Shown piece after piece: positions 9,028 to 21,288 of a DNA stretch of 64,000 bases. The notes under the pieces are model-generated. The model was given only the letters and a program-made list of their open reading frames with translations. It was not told the origin of the DNA and did not search any database. A program made the position numbers and the translations under genes. Origin of the DNA: Emergomyces orientalis (taxonomy: Eukaryota > Ascomycota > Eurotiomycetes > Onygenales > Ajellomycetaceae); NCBI GenBank assembly GCA_002110485.1, contig MOWL01000068.1, positions 620,001 through 684,000 on the forward strand, given 5' to 3'. How positions within the stretch are numbered: the stretch's first letter is position 1; each line of letters opens with the position of its first letter.

Positions 9028-11691
9028 ATGGAGCCCCCGCCATTGAGCACCAAGGACCAGTCGCTGTTCCGTCAAGTTGTCCGGCATTGTGAAAGTAAAC
9101 AGTACAAAAAAGGTGCGTGACTACCTGTTTTTTGATCCGCCCTTTTCCCCCACGGCTAGCTAACCATGCGAACAGGTCTAAAGGCTGCCGATCAAGTCCT
9201 CCGAAGAAACCCGAAGCATGGAGAGACTCAGGCCATGAAAGCGTTGATACTCAGCAATCAGGGGCAACAAGAGGAAGCTTTTGCATTGGCAAGGTTGGCG
9301 ATTACAAATCATTTCAAATCCCACATCTGTTGGCATGTCTATGGGTTGTTATATCGCGCGGAGAAGAATTATGACGAAGCCATCAAAGCCTATAAAACCG
9401 CTCTAAAGTTTGACTCGGAGTCTCAAGCAATACAGCGAGATTTAGCTCTGCTCCAAGCCCAAATGCGCGATTACCAAGGTTATATTCAAAGCAGGACTAC
9501 GATGCTGCAACAAAAGCCAGGTTTCCGCCAAAATTGGACGGCCCTTGCGATTGCTTATCACCTCGCGGGAAATTTAGCGGAGGCTGAAAACGTTCTGACG
9601 ACTTACGAACAGACGCTGAAAACGCCGCCCCCGAGATCTGATATGGACCATTCAGAGGCCGTTCTCTATAAAAATTCGATAATTGCTGAGACCGGGAACT
9701 TGGAAAAGGCGCTGGAACATCTTGATGAAGTGGGTAAAGGCTGTTTCGATGTGCTTGCTGTAATGGAGATGCGTGCAGATTATCTGCTGCGTCTTGGCAG
9801 GAAGGACGAGGCAGCGTCCGCTTATGAGGCTCTTTTGGAAAGAAACCCGGAAAACTCGAATTATTACGACGCCTTAATTAAAGCGAAAGGGATCAATGAG
9901 TCCGACCATAAGACACTGAAAACCATATTCGATGAATGGGTTGAGAAAAATCCGAGGGGAGATGCGGCTCGCAGAATTCCCTTGGACTTTTTGGAAGGCC
10001 AAGATTTCCGAGACGCGGCTGACAGTTATCTTCAACGAATGCTTCGCAGGGGTATCCCATCTACTTTTGCGAATATTAAGTTCTTATACACAAACACTGC
10101 TAAAAGGGACGCCGTCCAGGAACTCGCTGAGGGATATGCAAGCGGTCAGTTCGGATCGCAGGCGAATGGCTCAACAGAGAAACAAACAAATGGCGATGCT
10201 TCTATGTTCGAAAGTTCGGTTTACTATTTTCTTGCGCAACATTACAATTATCATCTTAGCCGCAACTTGGAAAGGGCCACAGATTATATCGAGAAAGCAA
10301 TCGCATTATCACCAAAATCCGTTGACTATCACATGACAAAGGCCAGAATATGGAAACACTATGGCAATATCCCGAAAGCAGCCGAACTCATGGAAATCGC
10401 GCGGTCATTAGATGAAAAAGACCGTTATATTAATTCTAAAGCAGCAAAATATCAACTCCGGAACGATGAAAACGAAAAAGCGCTTGACAACATGAGTAAA
10501 TTTACACGTAACGAGACAGTCGGCGGAGCCCTTGGTGACCTTCATGAGATGCAATGCGTCTGGTACCTGACGGAAGACGGAGAGTCCTACTTGCGTCAAA
10601 GAAAACTTGGTCTCGCTTTGAAGAGATTCCACGCGGTCCGCAATATTTTCGATGTATGGTATGAAGATCAATTCGATTTCCACAGTTTCTCCCTTCGGAA
10701 AGGAATGATCCGCGCATACGTGGATATGATACGATGGGAAGATCACTTGCGTGATCACCCGTATTACGCTCGAAGCGCGCTCGCCGCTGTCAAAGCTTAC
10801 ATATTACTTCATGACCAACCGGATCTGGCCCATGGCCCAATCCCTCGTGGAATGAATGGAAACCAGGAGGGAGAAGTCGACAGCGCTGAACGAAAGAAGG
10901 CCCTCAAGAAAGCCAAGCGTGAGCAGCTGAGACTTGAGAAGGCGGAAGCGGAAAAACGAGATCTCAAGAAGGCAAGCAGCACTAAAGGAGGCGACGGGGA
11001 AACGAAAAAAGAAGACCCTGACCCACTAGGCACAAAACTTGTTCAGACCCCGGAGCCATTAAAGGAAGCCATGAAATTTTTGACTCCCCTATTACAATTT
11101 TCACCCAGCAATATAGATGTGCAAACAACTGGGTTTGAAGTCTATCTTAGGAGAAGTAAGTTTCTAGAAGTCCCTATTCCTAACCCTCTCTTACCATTAC
11201 TAACTCCCAACGCCGCAGACAAATATCTTCTTGCTCTAAAATGTCTGCTTGCTGCCCGCTCCATTGACCCCCAAAACCCTGTTCTACACATTCAGATGGC
11301 CCGCTTCCGAAAAACGATTGACACACTTTCTGAACCCCTCCCCTCCAATGTATCTGAGGTTATCGCAGCAGATTTTGATCCGCTGCTCCCGAAAACCCAA
11401 AACCTAACAAACTGGAACGAGTCGTTCCTTTCCACACACAAATCTAGCGCTGTGCATGTCCAAGCTGCTCTGTCCGTTCGCCAGCTCCTAAACCCCGACT
11501 CAAAATCCCAAGGAGAGAAGGAACTTCTCTCCACCGTCGACCTCGAAGCCACCTCTCTCGAAGATGCCCTTGCTGGCCTCCACCTCCTGGATGACTGGCA
11601 CAGTAGCCAAGATGCCAAGTCGGCATATATGAGCCAAGCTCAGAAGAGGTGGGCCGAAGCATCGGTATTCCAGCCACAACATGTCCAGTAG
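9028..11691 (+). CDS. NAT1: NatA N-terminal acetyltransferase auxiliary subunit
   Basis: Ribosome-anchoring scaffold (Nat1/NAA15) of the NatA complex, which acetylates nascent N termini together with catalytic Ard1/Naa10. Exon 1 (9028-9112) and exon 2 (9176-11691) join across a 63-base intron (GTGCGT to CAG) in the middle of QYKKGLKAADQVL and give 866 residues. The N terminus matches the family closely: ALFxR-like QSLFRQVVRHCESKQY, then AMKALILSNQGQQEEA and CWHVYGLLYRAEKNYDEAI. TPR repeats fill the body. A Lys/Glu-rich segment of KKALKKAKREQLRLEKAEAE type lies near residue 620 and resembles the basic region of this family. Without exon 1 the first TPR would be broken, which supports the ATG at 9028. 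Confidence 0.95.
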
Positions 11692-12515
11692 ACAAACGGA
11701 AAATAAAGAAAAAGGGGGACAAACAAGGGGTCTTTTGCTTTTTTTTTTTTTTTTGGCGCCCAAGTATTCATCCACCGATTTCATATTTTGCTACATAACA
11801 TAAAGAAAGTAGATTACCGATTCATTTTTATTTCTCTCCTCCCGATCTTCCTACATTTTTCTCAATTTCGCAATGTTTAGAAGCGCTTTTTCCTCTGCCT
11901 TTTGAGTTTGAGTCTCTTGTTCTTCCCAACCGCAAAAATGCTTGGTGTGCTAGGATGGCAAAAAGGCGAACGATGATTTGTTTGACTCATTAATTTATTG
12001 ATATAGTCTTCGTTTTGCTTCCTTTTTTCTTGTTGACACTTTCTTTGGGGAATATGCAAAGGCTATGTGAAAAATGATGATTAGTTGATGAGAGAGGGGC
12101 AATCATATGGCGAAATATTTTATGTGAAAGAACCACTTACGGGTAGCTATGCGGTACCCAACACGTAGTTCGCGAGATTTATGAGATATTTCCATGATTC
12201 ATATAGGATTTATATTGCGGGTTTAGAGGGTGGAGAAAAATGTACATATATAATGGTTTACAAGACTAAACACCAGATGCTCATGCTGTGCCCGACTTGA
12301 TGCCTTGGTGGTTGTTGAATGTGATGAATACATGGCTATCAATTTAGACATCTATCCATGCAGAATATAGTGAGACATAATAAGAAAACAATTATATATT
12401 CTATTGTACACGGGATATCCAACATAACATATGCGCCTATATATGCAGATAGAACAGGATGCAAACATATGACATACATTGCATGCTATATCAAAAATCC
12501 ACCAAACAGCTTCTC
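11692..12515. other. Convergent 3' region NAT1-TIM54
   Basis: 824 AT-rich bases between two convergent stops, with a T run at about 11739-11754. I see nothing coding. Confidence 0.5.
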
Positions 12516-14123
12516 TCACTCCCCATCCTCCCCATCAAAATTCCCAATAACGACTTTCGGCCGTCCATCATCCTCCTCACCCCATCCATATGCATTCCAG
12601 ATCCGTTTCCAAGCCGGGATATGAACAGGAATTTCCTCCCCGCGAATCCATTCCGTTCCTTCGCCAATCCGCCGCGCCCTCTCTTCCTCTTCTGAGGGGA
12701 TATCAAATCTGCGCATGCGCGATGCAATACGTCGATCCATGACGATATCATCTAGCCATTCCCGTTCCTTGATGTCTGGATGCTCCTTTTGCTTCCGCAC
12801 GGATTTAGGCCATTCTTGCTCCTCGTTCTCGAGGATAGATTGCTGTTCGTAGTGTTTTGAGGAGGTTTGGGAAGAGGGGGAGGTGGAGGATGGCGATGAG
12901 GATGATGAGGGTGCCGTTGGAGAAGCGCCATCAGTGGTATCGGAAGAAGCAGCAAATTCAGAGTCTGGGCCGTCGTGATTTTCTGCGTACGGTCGGGTTG
13001 ATGCGGCGAGGACGATAGCTGCGACGTCTCGTCCAATGGCATCTGCGAGATACCTTTGGGTGAGGAAACGGTATATGCGAATCGGTGTGTTGAGGAATCC
13101 TAGGATGTGGGGGAATGCGACGGGGGAGGCATCAATTTCCTGGGGGGTGGTAGGTGCGAGTTGTTGAGAAGGGTAGGTGGCAGGGAAAATATATGCCGGG
13201 GTAGGGCCGGACGGCTTCTTCTCTTCTTTTTTCTTCTCTTCTGGTTTCTTTTCTGGTGTCGGTTCTGCTTCTTTATTCTCCTGTGGCTGTTCTGAAGCCG
13301 TAGGAGAAGCATCGTCTCCGCTAGGTGACTGGGATTGGGCCTCTGCGGGTACTTCTTCTGGGCCGAGAGAGGTTTCTGGCTTAGGGGAGGGCTCGTTCAT
13401 TGGTCCTAACCACCCTTCATGAATACCACGGATATATTCCTTCCATGTATGGCGGCCTATCACCATATCACCCTTGATTACGGGTTCGTCTTCAACGCCG
13501 AAATTCTGGCGAATTTGCTGAAGGAAATTGTCTGCCTCATCTTCCTCAACGGGCTGCCCTTCGCCCGCCTGCCGCCTTGTTTTCCTGATCCTGCTCGCAA
13601 CAGCGGCTCGGATATCCCCTTCTCTTCGACCCTCCAGCACCTCATAATCCAACGCCCCGGCAACTAAAATGGGTTTTATATATTCCTTGAAATATTCTCG
13701 AGCGCTCCTCAGCCCATCGCCAGGCGGGGCAGCAAGCAGTATTGTAAGCTTTCTTCGAGCTTCATTTGTCCGTAGGGGTTCCTTAGCAATATGCGCGACT
13801 AAATTGGACCATTTTTCTTGCGCTTTTCTTTTCTGTCTGCGGTCGTAGACCAGGGCTGTAGCAAATGAGCTGGTGATAGACAGAAATATGAGCCAATTTC
13901 TCGAAGGTAACTTGAGTCGGATATTTGGTAGGCCTGTTTTTTGTCATGTTAGTATTGTATTTAAAACCAAAACCAAAACCAAAACCAAAACCAAAACCAA
14001 AACCAAAAACAAGACCAACAAAGGCTACATACCGAGCATGCGGAGAGCGGGATTCTGTGGTTTTGGAGGAGGTGGAGGTTTTGGGGCCGCAGAGGGAGTT
14101 GAGGATGTGGTTGATTCCGTCAT
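12516..14123 (-). CDS. TIM54: Mitochondrial inner membrane translocase subunit Tim54
   Basis: Component of the TIM22 complex, which inserts carrier proteins into the inner membrane. Two minus-strand exons, 14123-14033 and 13933-12516, give 502 residues. The junction reads NPALRMLG-LPNIRLKLPSRNW, as expected for Tim54. A Pro-rich N-terminal arm is followed by one membrane helix near residues 43-60 (NWLIFLSITSSFATALVYD). Next comes the conserved block KLTILLAAPPGDGLRSAREYF with DYEVLEGRREGDIRAAVASR. The middle is a long acidic Pro/Glu/Lys linker, and the C terminus has WLDDIVMDRRIASRMRRF and VHIPAWKRIWNAYGWGEED. The 99-base intron is half filled by a hexanucleotide repeat. The gene diverges from COT1. 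Confidence 0.93.
13963..14009 (-). repeat. (AAAACC)7 repeat inside the TIM54 intron
   Basis: Seven perfect tandem AAAACC units at 13963-14004 plus a partial unit, read as GGTTTT repeats in the transcript. They occupy about half of the 99-base intron (13934-14032). Confidence 0.95.
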
Positions 14124-14759
14124 GGCGCTCCAGGAGAATACCAAAATCGGCGCAGATTCTTTGGGTATGCGTATACACAGAAATTAGTAGAAAACGTGGA
14201 ATTGTCAGCGAACTCAACGCCGTGCGCTGTCATATACTCTACTACGGGAGAAAAAAGTTGAAGCTTCGGGGCTCGTCACCGGATATACTCTAATCCGAAG
14301 AATTACAAACAACCCCGTGATCTCGCCCACGCAGCCAATCGGAGACTGAATGATGGGCCGATGCTGACGTAAGGAGGAGGCTGCCGCGCCAAAAGACTCG
14401 CCGTTGCCGCTTGGGCCCTCTTGGCGGCAATCGGCGGCTTCAAGGCTCAACCGCAAACATCGCTCCAACGCCCCTCACTCATTTCCTTGCCTGTTTTTGT
14501 TCTGAATTGCCTGATAGCCCCCGCTTTGTTCGTTGTCTTTTGTTATACTTGCATACGATACCATTGGCTTGGGCCGCGGTCCTGCTGGCAAAATTGGCTC
14601 GCGTCCAATCAAGAGTCTTAGTTGGGGTTTCCATCTGTCTGCCAACGAACCCCCTAAATACCGCCCCTCCACAGGTTTCAGATTGGCAGCGCAACTAAGT
14701 CTTTCTTTCGATCATCTTCTAAACAATAACCTGCTGGGCCATTCGAGTCTTCTGTCGAG
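14124..14759. promoter_or_regulatory. Divergent promoter region TIM54 / COT1
   Basis: 636 bases between divergent starts. CCAAT pentamers occur at 14335-14339 and 14605-14609 and the reverse (ATTGG) at 14593-14597, a pattern compatible with the fungal HAP complex. Binding is not shown. No further gene is seen. Confidence 0.45.
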
Positions 14760-16961
14760 ATGGAGCCAAATAACGGTAATAACAATAACAACAATAATAA
14801 TAACAACAACAACAACCGGCTTCATTTAAATTTCGGTTTCAATGATCGTCCGTACACCGCCTCCTCAAACAATAGGGCTTATCCAACGACGCCTTCGACC
14901 TTCCCCCAGCCGATGTACCCCGGTGGTCAGGAGTATGTAGATTCACAGAGCCCTCACACTGCCTTCGGGCAAGGTTATTTCATGAACAATCCGTATGCTC
15001 CCCAGCAGGCGCATGCGCAGGGTCACCCTCACGGTCAGCAGTATGGCCAGCAAACCGTGCCCTCGCCACAGGCAGCCTACCAGACTCGTCCTGGATACCA
15101 GACAAATGATGCGACCAATGGCCTGATTCAGCAATTTTCGAACCAGGATCTGGGTGGTGCCCCTCCTCGGGCGGGAATGTTTGGGCGCAGCCCTGCTCAA
15201 GGACAGCGCCCACGGACTGCTGGTGCTCAGGCATCGCCCCAGGCCTCAGGACACGCCGGTCCACCAATGCCAACCCGCAGCCCTAAACCTGCCGGAGAAG
15301 AGGAAGAATTGGTGAGATGTGTCGAGAAATACTCGGAGAATGTCCATAAACGGGGCAGAGCCGCGAAGGAACTGGTCAATGTTTTCTTCCGTGAGAACAT
15401 TGAACGTGCCCGTGACCGTAATCTCCGGTGAGTTCCATAAGCTTTACGAAATGGGTCTTGTCTTAGCCCAGGAAAGTCAATTTGTTTTATATCTAATAAA
15501 ATATCCCTCTCTATACAGTGCTGTGAATCTCGACAAAGTCTTGACGAATCCAAGCCTTACAGAGTCCCGCAAACGTCAAGAAGCGGAAATTGTCGCCAAA
15601 AAGGAAGCAAATTTCCTTCGTTTCATTCGGACAAGAGAGACTCCAACCAACTTTCAAACTCTAAAGATCATTGGCAAGGGTGCCTTTGGGGAGGTCAAGC
15701 TAGTTCAGCGAAAGACTGATGGGAAGATATATGCCCTGAAATCTTTGGTCAAAACTGAGATGTTCAAGAAGGATCAGCTTGCCCACGTGCGGGCTGAGCG
15801 TGATATCCTCGCTGATTCAAAAGACAGCCCATGGCTTGTGAAGTTGCACGCGTCCTTCCAAGACAAGGCTTATCTTTATTTACTTATGGAGTTTTTGCCT
15901 GGTGGTGATTTGATGACTATGCTTATTAAGTATGAAATCTTTTCTGAGGATATTACAAGATTCTACATGGCGGAAATAGTGATGGCTATTGAGGCGGTTC
16001 ACAAGCTCGGGTTTCTCCATCGGTGAGTCTTACTACTATATTTCTTATTGTTCAGGCTCACCGGTACTTCCATCTAAAAGCTTCGATGCTAACAACTGTT
16101 TACAGTGATATCAAACCGGACAATATCCTCCTAGACCGCGGTGGACATATCAAACTCACCGATTTTGGTCTGTCCACTGGTGGGAAAAAACAACACGACA
16201 ATTCTTACTATCAACAGCTTTTAAAGAATACCTCCTCATCCAAAGATAAAAACCGGAACTCCGGCTTTTTCTCTGACGCCATCAATCTTACTGTGTCCAA
16301 TCGTGGCCAGATCAATACTTGGAGAAAATCTCGTAGGGCTATGGCCTATTCGACTGTCGGAACCCCTGACTACATTGCACCCGAAATATTCAATGGTCAG
16401 GGATATACCTACCTGTGTGATTGGTGGTCTGTCGGTGCGATCATGTTCGAGTGCCTGGTCGGATGGCCCCCCTTCTGTGCCGAGGAGCCCACGGATACAT
16501 ACCGGAAAATCGTAAACTGGCGCGAGTGTCTCTACTTCCCGGAAGAACTGACACTGTCTCATGATTCAGAACATCTAATAAGAAGGTAAAATCATCCCGC
16601 ATGAACCCTATTTCACAAGATAGAAACAAGCTTACAATATTCGCCCAGCTTCTTATGTGACCCTGAGCATCGCATTGGCCGAGAAGGCGGCGCTCAGTTC
16701 GGAGCTACGCAAATCAAAAACCATCCCTTCTTCCGTGGCGTGGTCTGGGACCAACTTCGCAAGATTCGTGCACCATTCGAGCCTAAGCTCACCTCGAATG
16801 TAGATGTGTCGTACTTCCCAATTGATGAGATCCCGCAAGAGGACAACTCGGCCCAACTCCGCGCTCAAGCCCGCGCCATGCCAGAGGAGCAGGAGGCTGA
16901 AATGAGCCTTCCATTTATTGGATATACATTCAAGGCCTTCAATGCCTTCCAAGCAAGCTAG
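14760..16961 (+). CDS. COT1: NDR-family Ser/Thr protein kinase Cot1/Cbk1
   Basis: AGC-type NDR kinase that controls polarised hyphal growth with a Mob2 partner. Four exons (14760-15427, 15519-16022, 16106-16585, 16649-16961) give 654 residues. A poly-Asn, Gln/Pro-rich N-terminal 200 residues precede the Mob-binding region (RKRQEAEIVAKKEANFLRFI). The kinase domain has the glycine loop GKGAFGEV at 275-282, catalytic-site Lys297 (YALKSL), HRDIKPDN with D392, DFG at 410-412, and STVGTPDYIAPE. A long basic insert between DFG and APE is diagnostic for NDR kinases. The hydrophobic motif LPFIGYTFKAF ends the protein. Intron 2 splits the HRD motif between R and D. Known orthologues: Neurospora cot-1, yeast CBK1. 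Confidence 0.97.
14773..14816 (+). repeat. AAT/AAC repeat encoding poly-Asn in COT1
   Basis: A run of AAT/AAC codons encodes about 13 consecutive Asn near the N terminus of the kinase. It is in frame and lies outside the catalytic domain. Confidence 0.9.
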
Positions 16962-17795
16962 ATTCCATGTATTCTTTTCATTTTGTTAAGAGTTTTATCT
17001 AAGCCAAATGAATGAATACTGATGGCTGTATTTATCTATTTGCTTGAGGTGCATCTCATTCCGAGTTTTGTCTTATTGTCGTTTTTGCCATTTTTATGAT
17101 TGACGCTCCTTCCAATCGGCGAAGCCTGCGAGATACAACTGAATACATGACCACCGAATTACGACTAAGGGCATACTGCCTCTTCACGAACATGTTTTGA
17201 TCCCACATTTCTTATTTACTTCTGGCCCTTCTCTGCTGCTTTTTAAGCGGATTTCCCAACGTCCAACCGAGGTCGATTCGTTTAGCGAGATACGAGGATT
17301 TTTGAACGAGCTGGATGTTTGTCGATACTCAAGCCAATACGCTTTTTGCATGCCTTATGCCTTCTGGTAATAGAACTTGATAACCTGGCTTATTCGAATA
17401 GATCAGATCGGTACCTTAATTAGGCGCATATCATAATCGCTGTGACGGCACCGGATTCCCCTACATGTTGACCTACCCATGTATGAAACCCGTGGTTCCG
17501 GTAGTTCCACTATCCTCACCTGTCAATATAAAAGAAGTAGCTCCATGGTACCACGAAACGGATAAACGGAGGGTGCAATAATCATATATCACGGGTTTGG
17601 ATAAAATCATTTGCATATTGAGGTATCAATAGCCCACAACTCCCATTATTTTAGTACAGATATCGATATTCGTCTGGCCAAACTCCGCCCAATACCGTAG
17701 AACTCCATCGTGAAAAAGGTAAATAGTAGATAGAACACAAGCCAAGAATTCCTAAGAAACGCAACGGCACAAAGCAACAACCACTGCACAGCCCC
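16962..17795. other. Convergent 3' region COT1-PRP11
   Basis: 834 bases between two convergent stops. No open frame looks coding. Confidence 0.5.
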
Positions 17796-18575
17796 TCATC
17801 TTCGAATAGGGGCAAGGCCCGGCACACCAGAATATCGTTCCTCCCTCTCCGTCTTGAACATAACCTGTATCCAAAACTCCTTACTATCCTCATCAAACCA
17901 TGTCCAGAACTTCCCCTCACTCCGATCCACCTCTCTGGCCTGCAGCTTGAAACCGCATGTCTGATACGGTTCCGCCGCAACAAGCAAATATTGGAAATTC
18001 TTATCTGGTGGGTCGTCAACCTTCTGCTCAAAGGCCGACATAAACCGTACTCGCGGTACCTCTCCCGGCGTGATTTCCTGATACTGCAGCTGGAACAGTA
18101 ACCCATGCTGTCTCGTGAGCGGATCTCTCGTCTTGGTAATTTTATATCCGGGCCGGCCGATCTTGACTGTGTTGCGCTTCACCTGCACGCCCATGGCGGC
18201 GGGAAGAAGGGAGCCATCCTGGCCCTTGCCCTCTTTCTGTTCGCGAGCAGCGCGGCGGGCAAGGTTGGTTTGATGTTTGCGACCCTGGGTGTGCGCGAGG
18301 TAGGAGCCGTCGTTTTGGTGTACGGTCAGACAAAGGCGGCATTCGAAGCTGCCTACATGGTTTTTGAAGAAGTAAGGGTCTTTGTCGAGATCGATGTTTT
18401 CGAGCGCCAGTTTGCGGAGTCGTTCGCGCCGGTCAGCGTTGGTGGCGGAATAGGAGGCGACGCCTCCGCCGCCGAACTTGGAGCCTGCGCGGTTCTGTTG
18501 GAAAATGGTTAGAAGATATGAATTAAGAGCGGTAAAGAAAAGCTAATAAAGATGTTTGAATACCTGATAATCCAT
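17796..18575 (-). CDS. PRP11: Splicing factor 3A subunit 2 (SF3a66 / Prp11)
   Basis: U2 snRNP SF3a component needed for prespliceosome assembly. Exon 1 is only 12 bases (18575-18564, encoding MDYQ); exon 2 is 18494-17796. Together they give 236 residues. The junction yields MDYQNRAGSKFGGGGVAS, the family's conserved N terminus, so the tiny exon is convincing. The C2H2 finger is Cys56-x2-Cys59 ... His72-x5-His78 (FECRLCLTVH, LAHTQGRKHQ). The C-terminal part has RPGYKITKTRDP and the GLLFQLQYQEI block that pairs with SF3a60. There is no Pro-rich tail as in metazoa, as expected for fungi. The gene diverges from TBCE across 328 bases. Confidence 0.95.
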
Positions 18576-18903
18576 GATAATGTGATATTAGTTTTGTGTT
18601 GAGATGGATATAAGTCAGGCTTCTGAACTCGAAAGTTGTATTCATGATTTCCAAAAGACCATCTGATATATCACGTGATCTTTCCGAAAGTTGCCAAGGG
18701 ATTTAATATATTTACATTGCGCCAAAAAGCGACAACAAAACAAGGGGGGAGAACTGCTTCGCCGCTTGGGTATAAATTCCATGACTCTTGGGTCATACAC
18801 TATGTAATCTGGGGTTTGGATCTATAGCTTTATTTGCTTTCCCTGAATAACATTTCTTAATACCTTGCAGTCTATTTTACTTTTATAATTTAGGCACTAC
18901 AAT
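18576..18903. promoter_or_regulatory. Divergent promoter PRP11 / TBCE with a TCACGTGA palindrome
   Basis: 328 bases serve both genes. A 10-base palindrome ATCACGTGAT (18670-18679) contains a perfect E-box CACGTG and matches RTCACRTG on both strands. It sits about 95 bases from the PRP11 start and 225 from the TBCE start. Confidence 0.5.
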
Positions 18904-20927
18904 ATGGACATTTCAATAGGCTCCAGGCTCTCCTTTGATGGCGCACTTTGTACAGTTCGCTATATCGGTGGAGTCCAAGGGACCAAAGGACAGTGGCTGG
19001 GCGTAGAGTGGGATGATTCAACCAGGGGCAAACATTCAGGAGAGCATCAGGGGGTGAAGTATTTCCAATGTATGGTGCAAGAGCCGTATCTCCCCCTCAG
19101 ACTATTCATTAGCTGCCTAAAGAATACATCTTTGATAAAGAGGGGCTTACAATTTCATTTCCAGGCAAAAGCAAACACCCGACAGCTGGCTCTTTTGTAC
19201 GCCCGACGAGACAGGCTGATCAAGCTCTAAGCTTCTTACAAGCCGCAAATGAAAAATATGTTTCAGAACTTGAACACGCGTCCTCCGGCGACGGAGGCGT
19301 ATCATCGTCCAAGCCGATTGAGATCAGCGGCAAAATCGTTGAAGAAGTCGGATTTGAAAAAATCCGCAAGCAGCTTGCAGAATTGCAGGAGCTTCGATTT
19401 GTTCTTCTGGATGGCATGCGTGTTTATGGCGTGCTGGCTGGCGAAGGAAGCGAAGAAGCATATGAAAATGAGCTTGAAAACATTAGGAAAACCTGCCCGA
19501 AAATCGTCGAGCTGGATCTCAGTCGCAATATCCTTCGAAAATGGGCCGATGTGGCAAATATATGCGAGCAGCTTAAGCTTCTGAAGATCCTAAAACTGAA
19601 GTGGGCGAAAACTGAATAAGATCCTCCCAAGCCATAGACTACCTGCTAATTGGCTCTTGCAGCGGGAATCGGTTTGACGAAATTGACGAAAGTGTAACAT
19701 TTGGCGGTATATCAGAGTTAGCACTGGACGACACACTTATGGAATGGGAGGAGGTAAGATCTGGAAAAACTTTGGGTTAAAACGTTTGCTTAATGTGTTT
19801 TTCAGGCCGCTGCTGTCTCGAAACGCTTCCCATCTTTACGCTCCTTATCCCTCTCGGGTAATGACTTTACGTCGCTTTCGTGTCCAATATCAGGGACAAT
19901 CCAGGAGCTTATACTAGAATATAATGGTTTTGAATCTATTCATTCCATCCGACAGTTAGCTGCTCTTCCCAACCTGAAGAAACTATCACTTCGTGGAAAT
20001 AAGATTCAGAGAATTGGGTCTGAAAGTCCGTCAACAGGACCAGGCGAATATGACATCATGTTCTCACCAACTCTTACTTCCCTTGATATATCTTTTAATA
20101 AAATAAATTCCTGGGCATTTATCAATCTGCTTCCCAAAGTGTTCCCTGGACTCACTAGCCTTCGAGTCTCCGATAATCCGCTATACGACCAACCGCCCGC
20201 GTCTTCACGCATCACAAATATGCCCGAATATCCAATGACCGTCGACGAAGCATACATGCTCACTCTTGCCCATCTCTCTCCCCTGCAGACCCTAAATTAC
20301 AGCAAAATAACGGACCAGGATCGCAATAATGGAGAGCTATACTACCTCTCTCTGATCCGAAAAGAATTAGCCGCATCGCCACAACTTGAAGAAAATCGCA
20401 TCCTAGAATCTCACCCGCGATACAGAGACCTATGTGACACGTACGGAGAGGCCGAAATAAAACGCCAAACGGAGGGTTCTGGAGATGGAATACATCCCCA
20501 ATCTCTCGCAGCACGACTCGTTACCTTCAACTTCTACCTATCTGGCGAAGGCCCAAAGCCCATCACCCAGACACAGAGCACGGTCGTTAGTTCCGAGTAC
20601 AGCACAAATATTCCAAAATCATTCGATGTCTACCGCATCAAAGCCATGGTCGCGCGACATTTCTCCTTGGCCCCTCTCCGATTCAAACTGGTATGGGAAA
20701 CTGACGAGTGGGATCCCATTGAAGAATCCAAGGCGGAAGATGATGAGTGGGATAGCAGTGAAGAAATTGAGGAACCCCGTCGACAGATAGATAGCTCAGC
20801 CTTGAAACATGAGGATGGTAAGAAACTGGTGCGCCGCGAGGAGGAACTAGTGGATTCTACGAGGGAGGTTGGGTTCTGGTTTACGAACGAGACCCGCCAG
20901 GTTAGGGTGCGGATTGAGTTATTCTAG
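18904..20927 (+). CDS. PAC2: Tubulin-specific chaperone E (cofactor E, Pac2-like)
   Basis: Tubulin folding cofactor that binds alpha-tubulin and helps release native heterodimers. Four exons (18904-19069, 19165-19600, 19663-19753, 19806-20927) give 604 residues. The order is typical: an N-terminal CAP-Gly domain (GQWLGVEWDDSTRGKHSG; YFQC-KSKHPTAGSFVRP across intron 1), leucine-rich repeats (VELDLSRNILRKW, LKLNGNRFDEID across intron 2, LKKLSLRGNKI, LTSLDISFNKI), and a ubiquitin-like C-terminal domain (VYRIKAMVARHFSLAPLRFKLVWE). An acidic insert lies within the Ubl domain. All three introns restore family motifs, so the model is firm. Confidence 0.95.
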
Positions 20928-21288
20928 TTCGTCTGGCTGGCTCCGACGCAAATATAAATACTCTATGATCGCAACTGAATGGACTAGATAACGCAAAGCA
21001 ACCCCCTCCCTCAACCGCCTCTTTGTGTTAAACGCTGCCCTAAATTCGTCTTATCATCAAGTATATACACGAGCATATTTATTTATACCCTTCTTTGTTA
21101 TCTTACTTTTACACCTGGGCTTCTTACCGTCCAAGCACAAGATATTTCTGTATTACGTAAGCGATCTCCAGCGTCCGTTAGTTACATCACTCCACCACCC
21201 AAAGCAAGTTGCTCAGACCTTCACATCCTCACCCTAGCAAGCTCTAAATATCCATACTAACAAGTGGCTCTCCAAACCTGAGCTTACC
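20928..21288. other. Intergenic region TBCE to zinc-finger gene
   Basis: 361 bases between two same-strand genes. They hold the TBCE 3' end and the next promoter. I see no motif I can name. Confidence 0.45.

Noticed and set aside
13925..14293. Plus-strand frame with (KP)n or (KT)n repeats opposite TIM54
   Set aside because: It is the translation of the intronic AAAACC repeat on the opposite strand.
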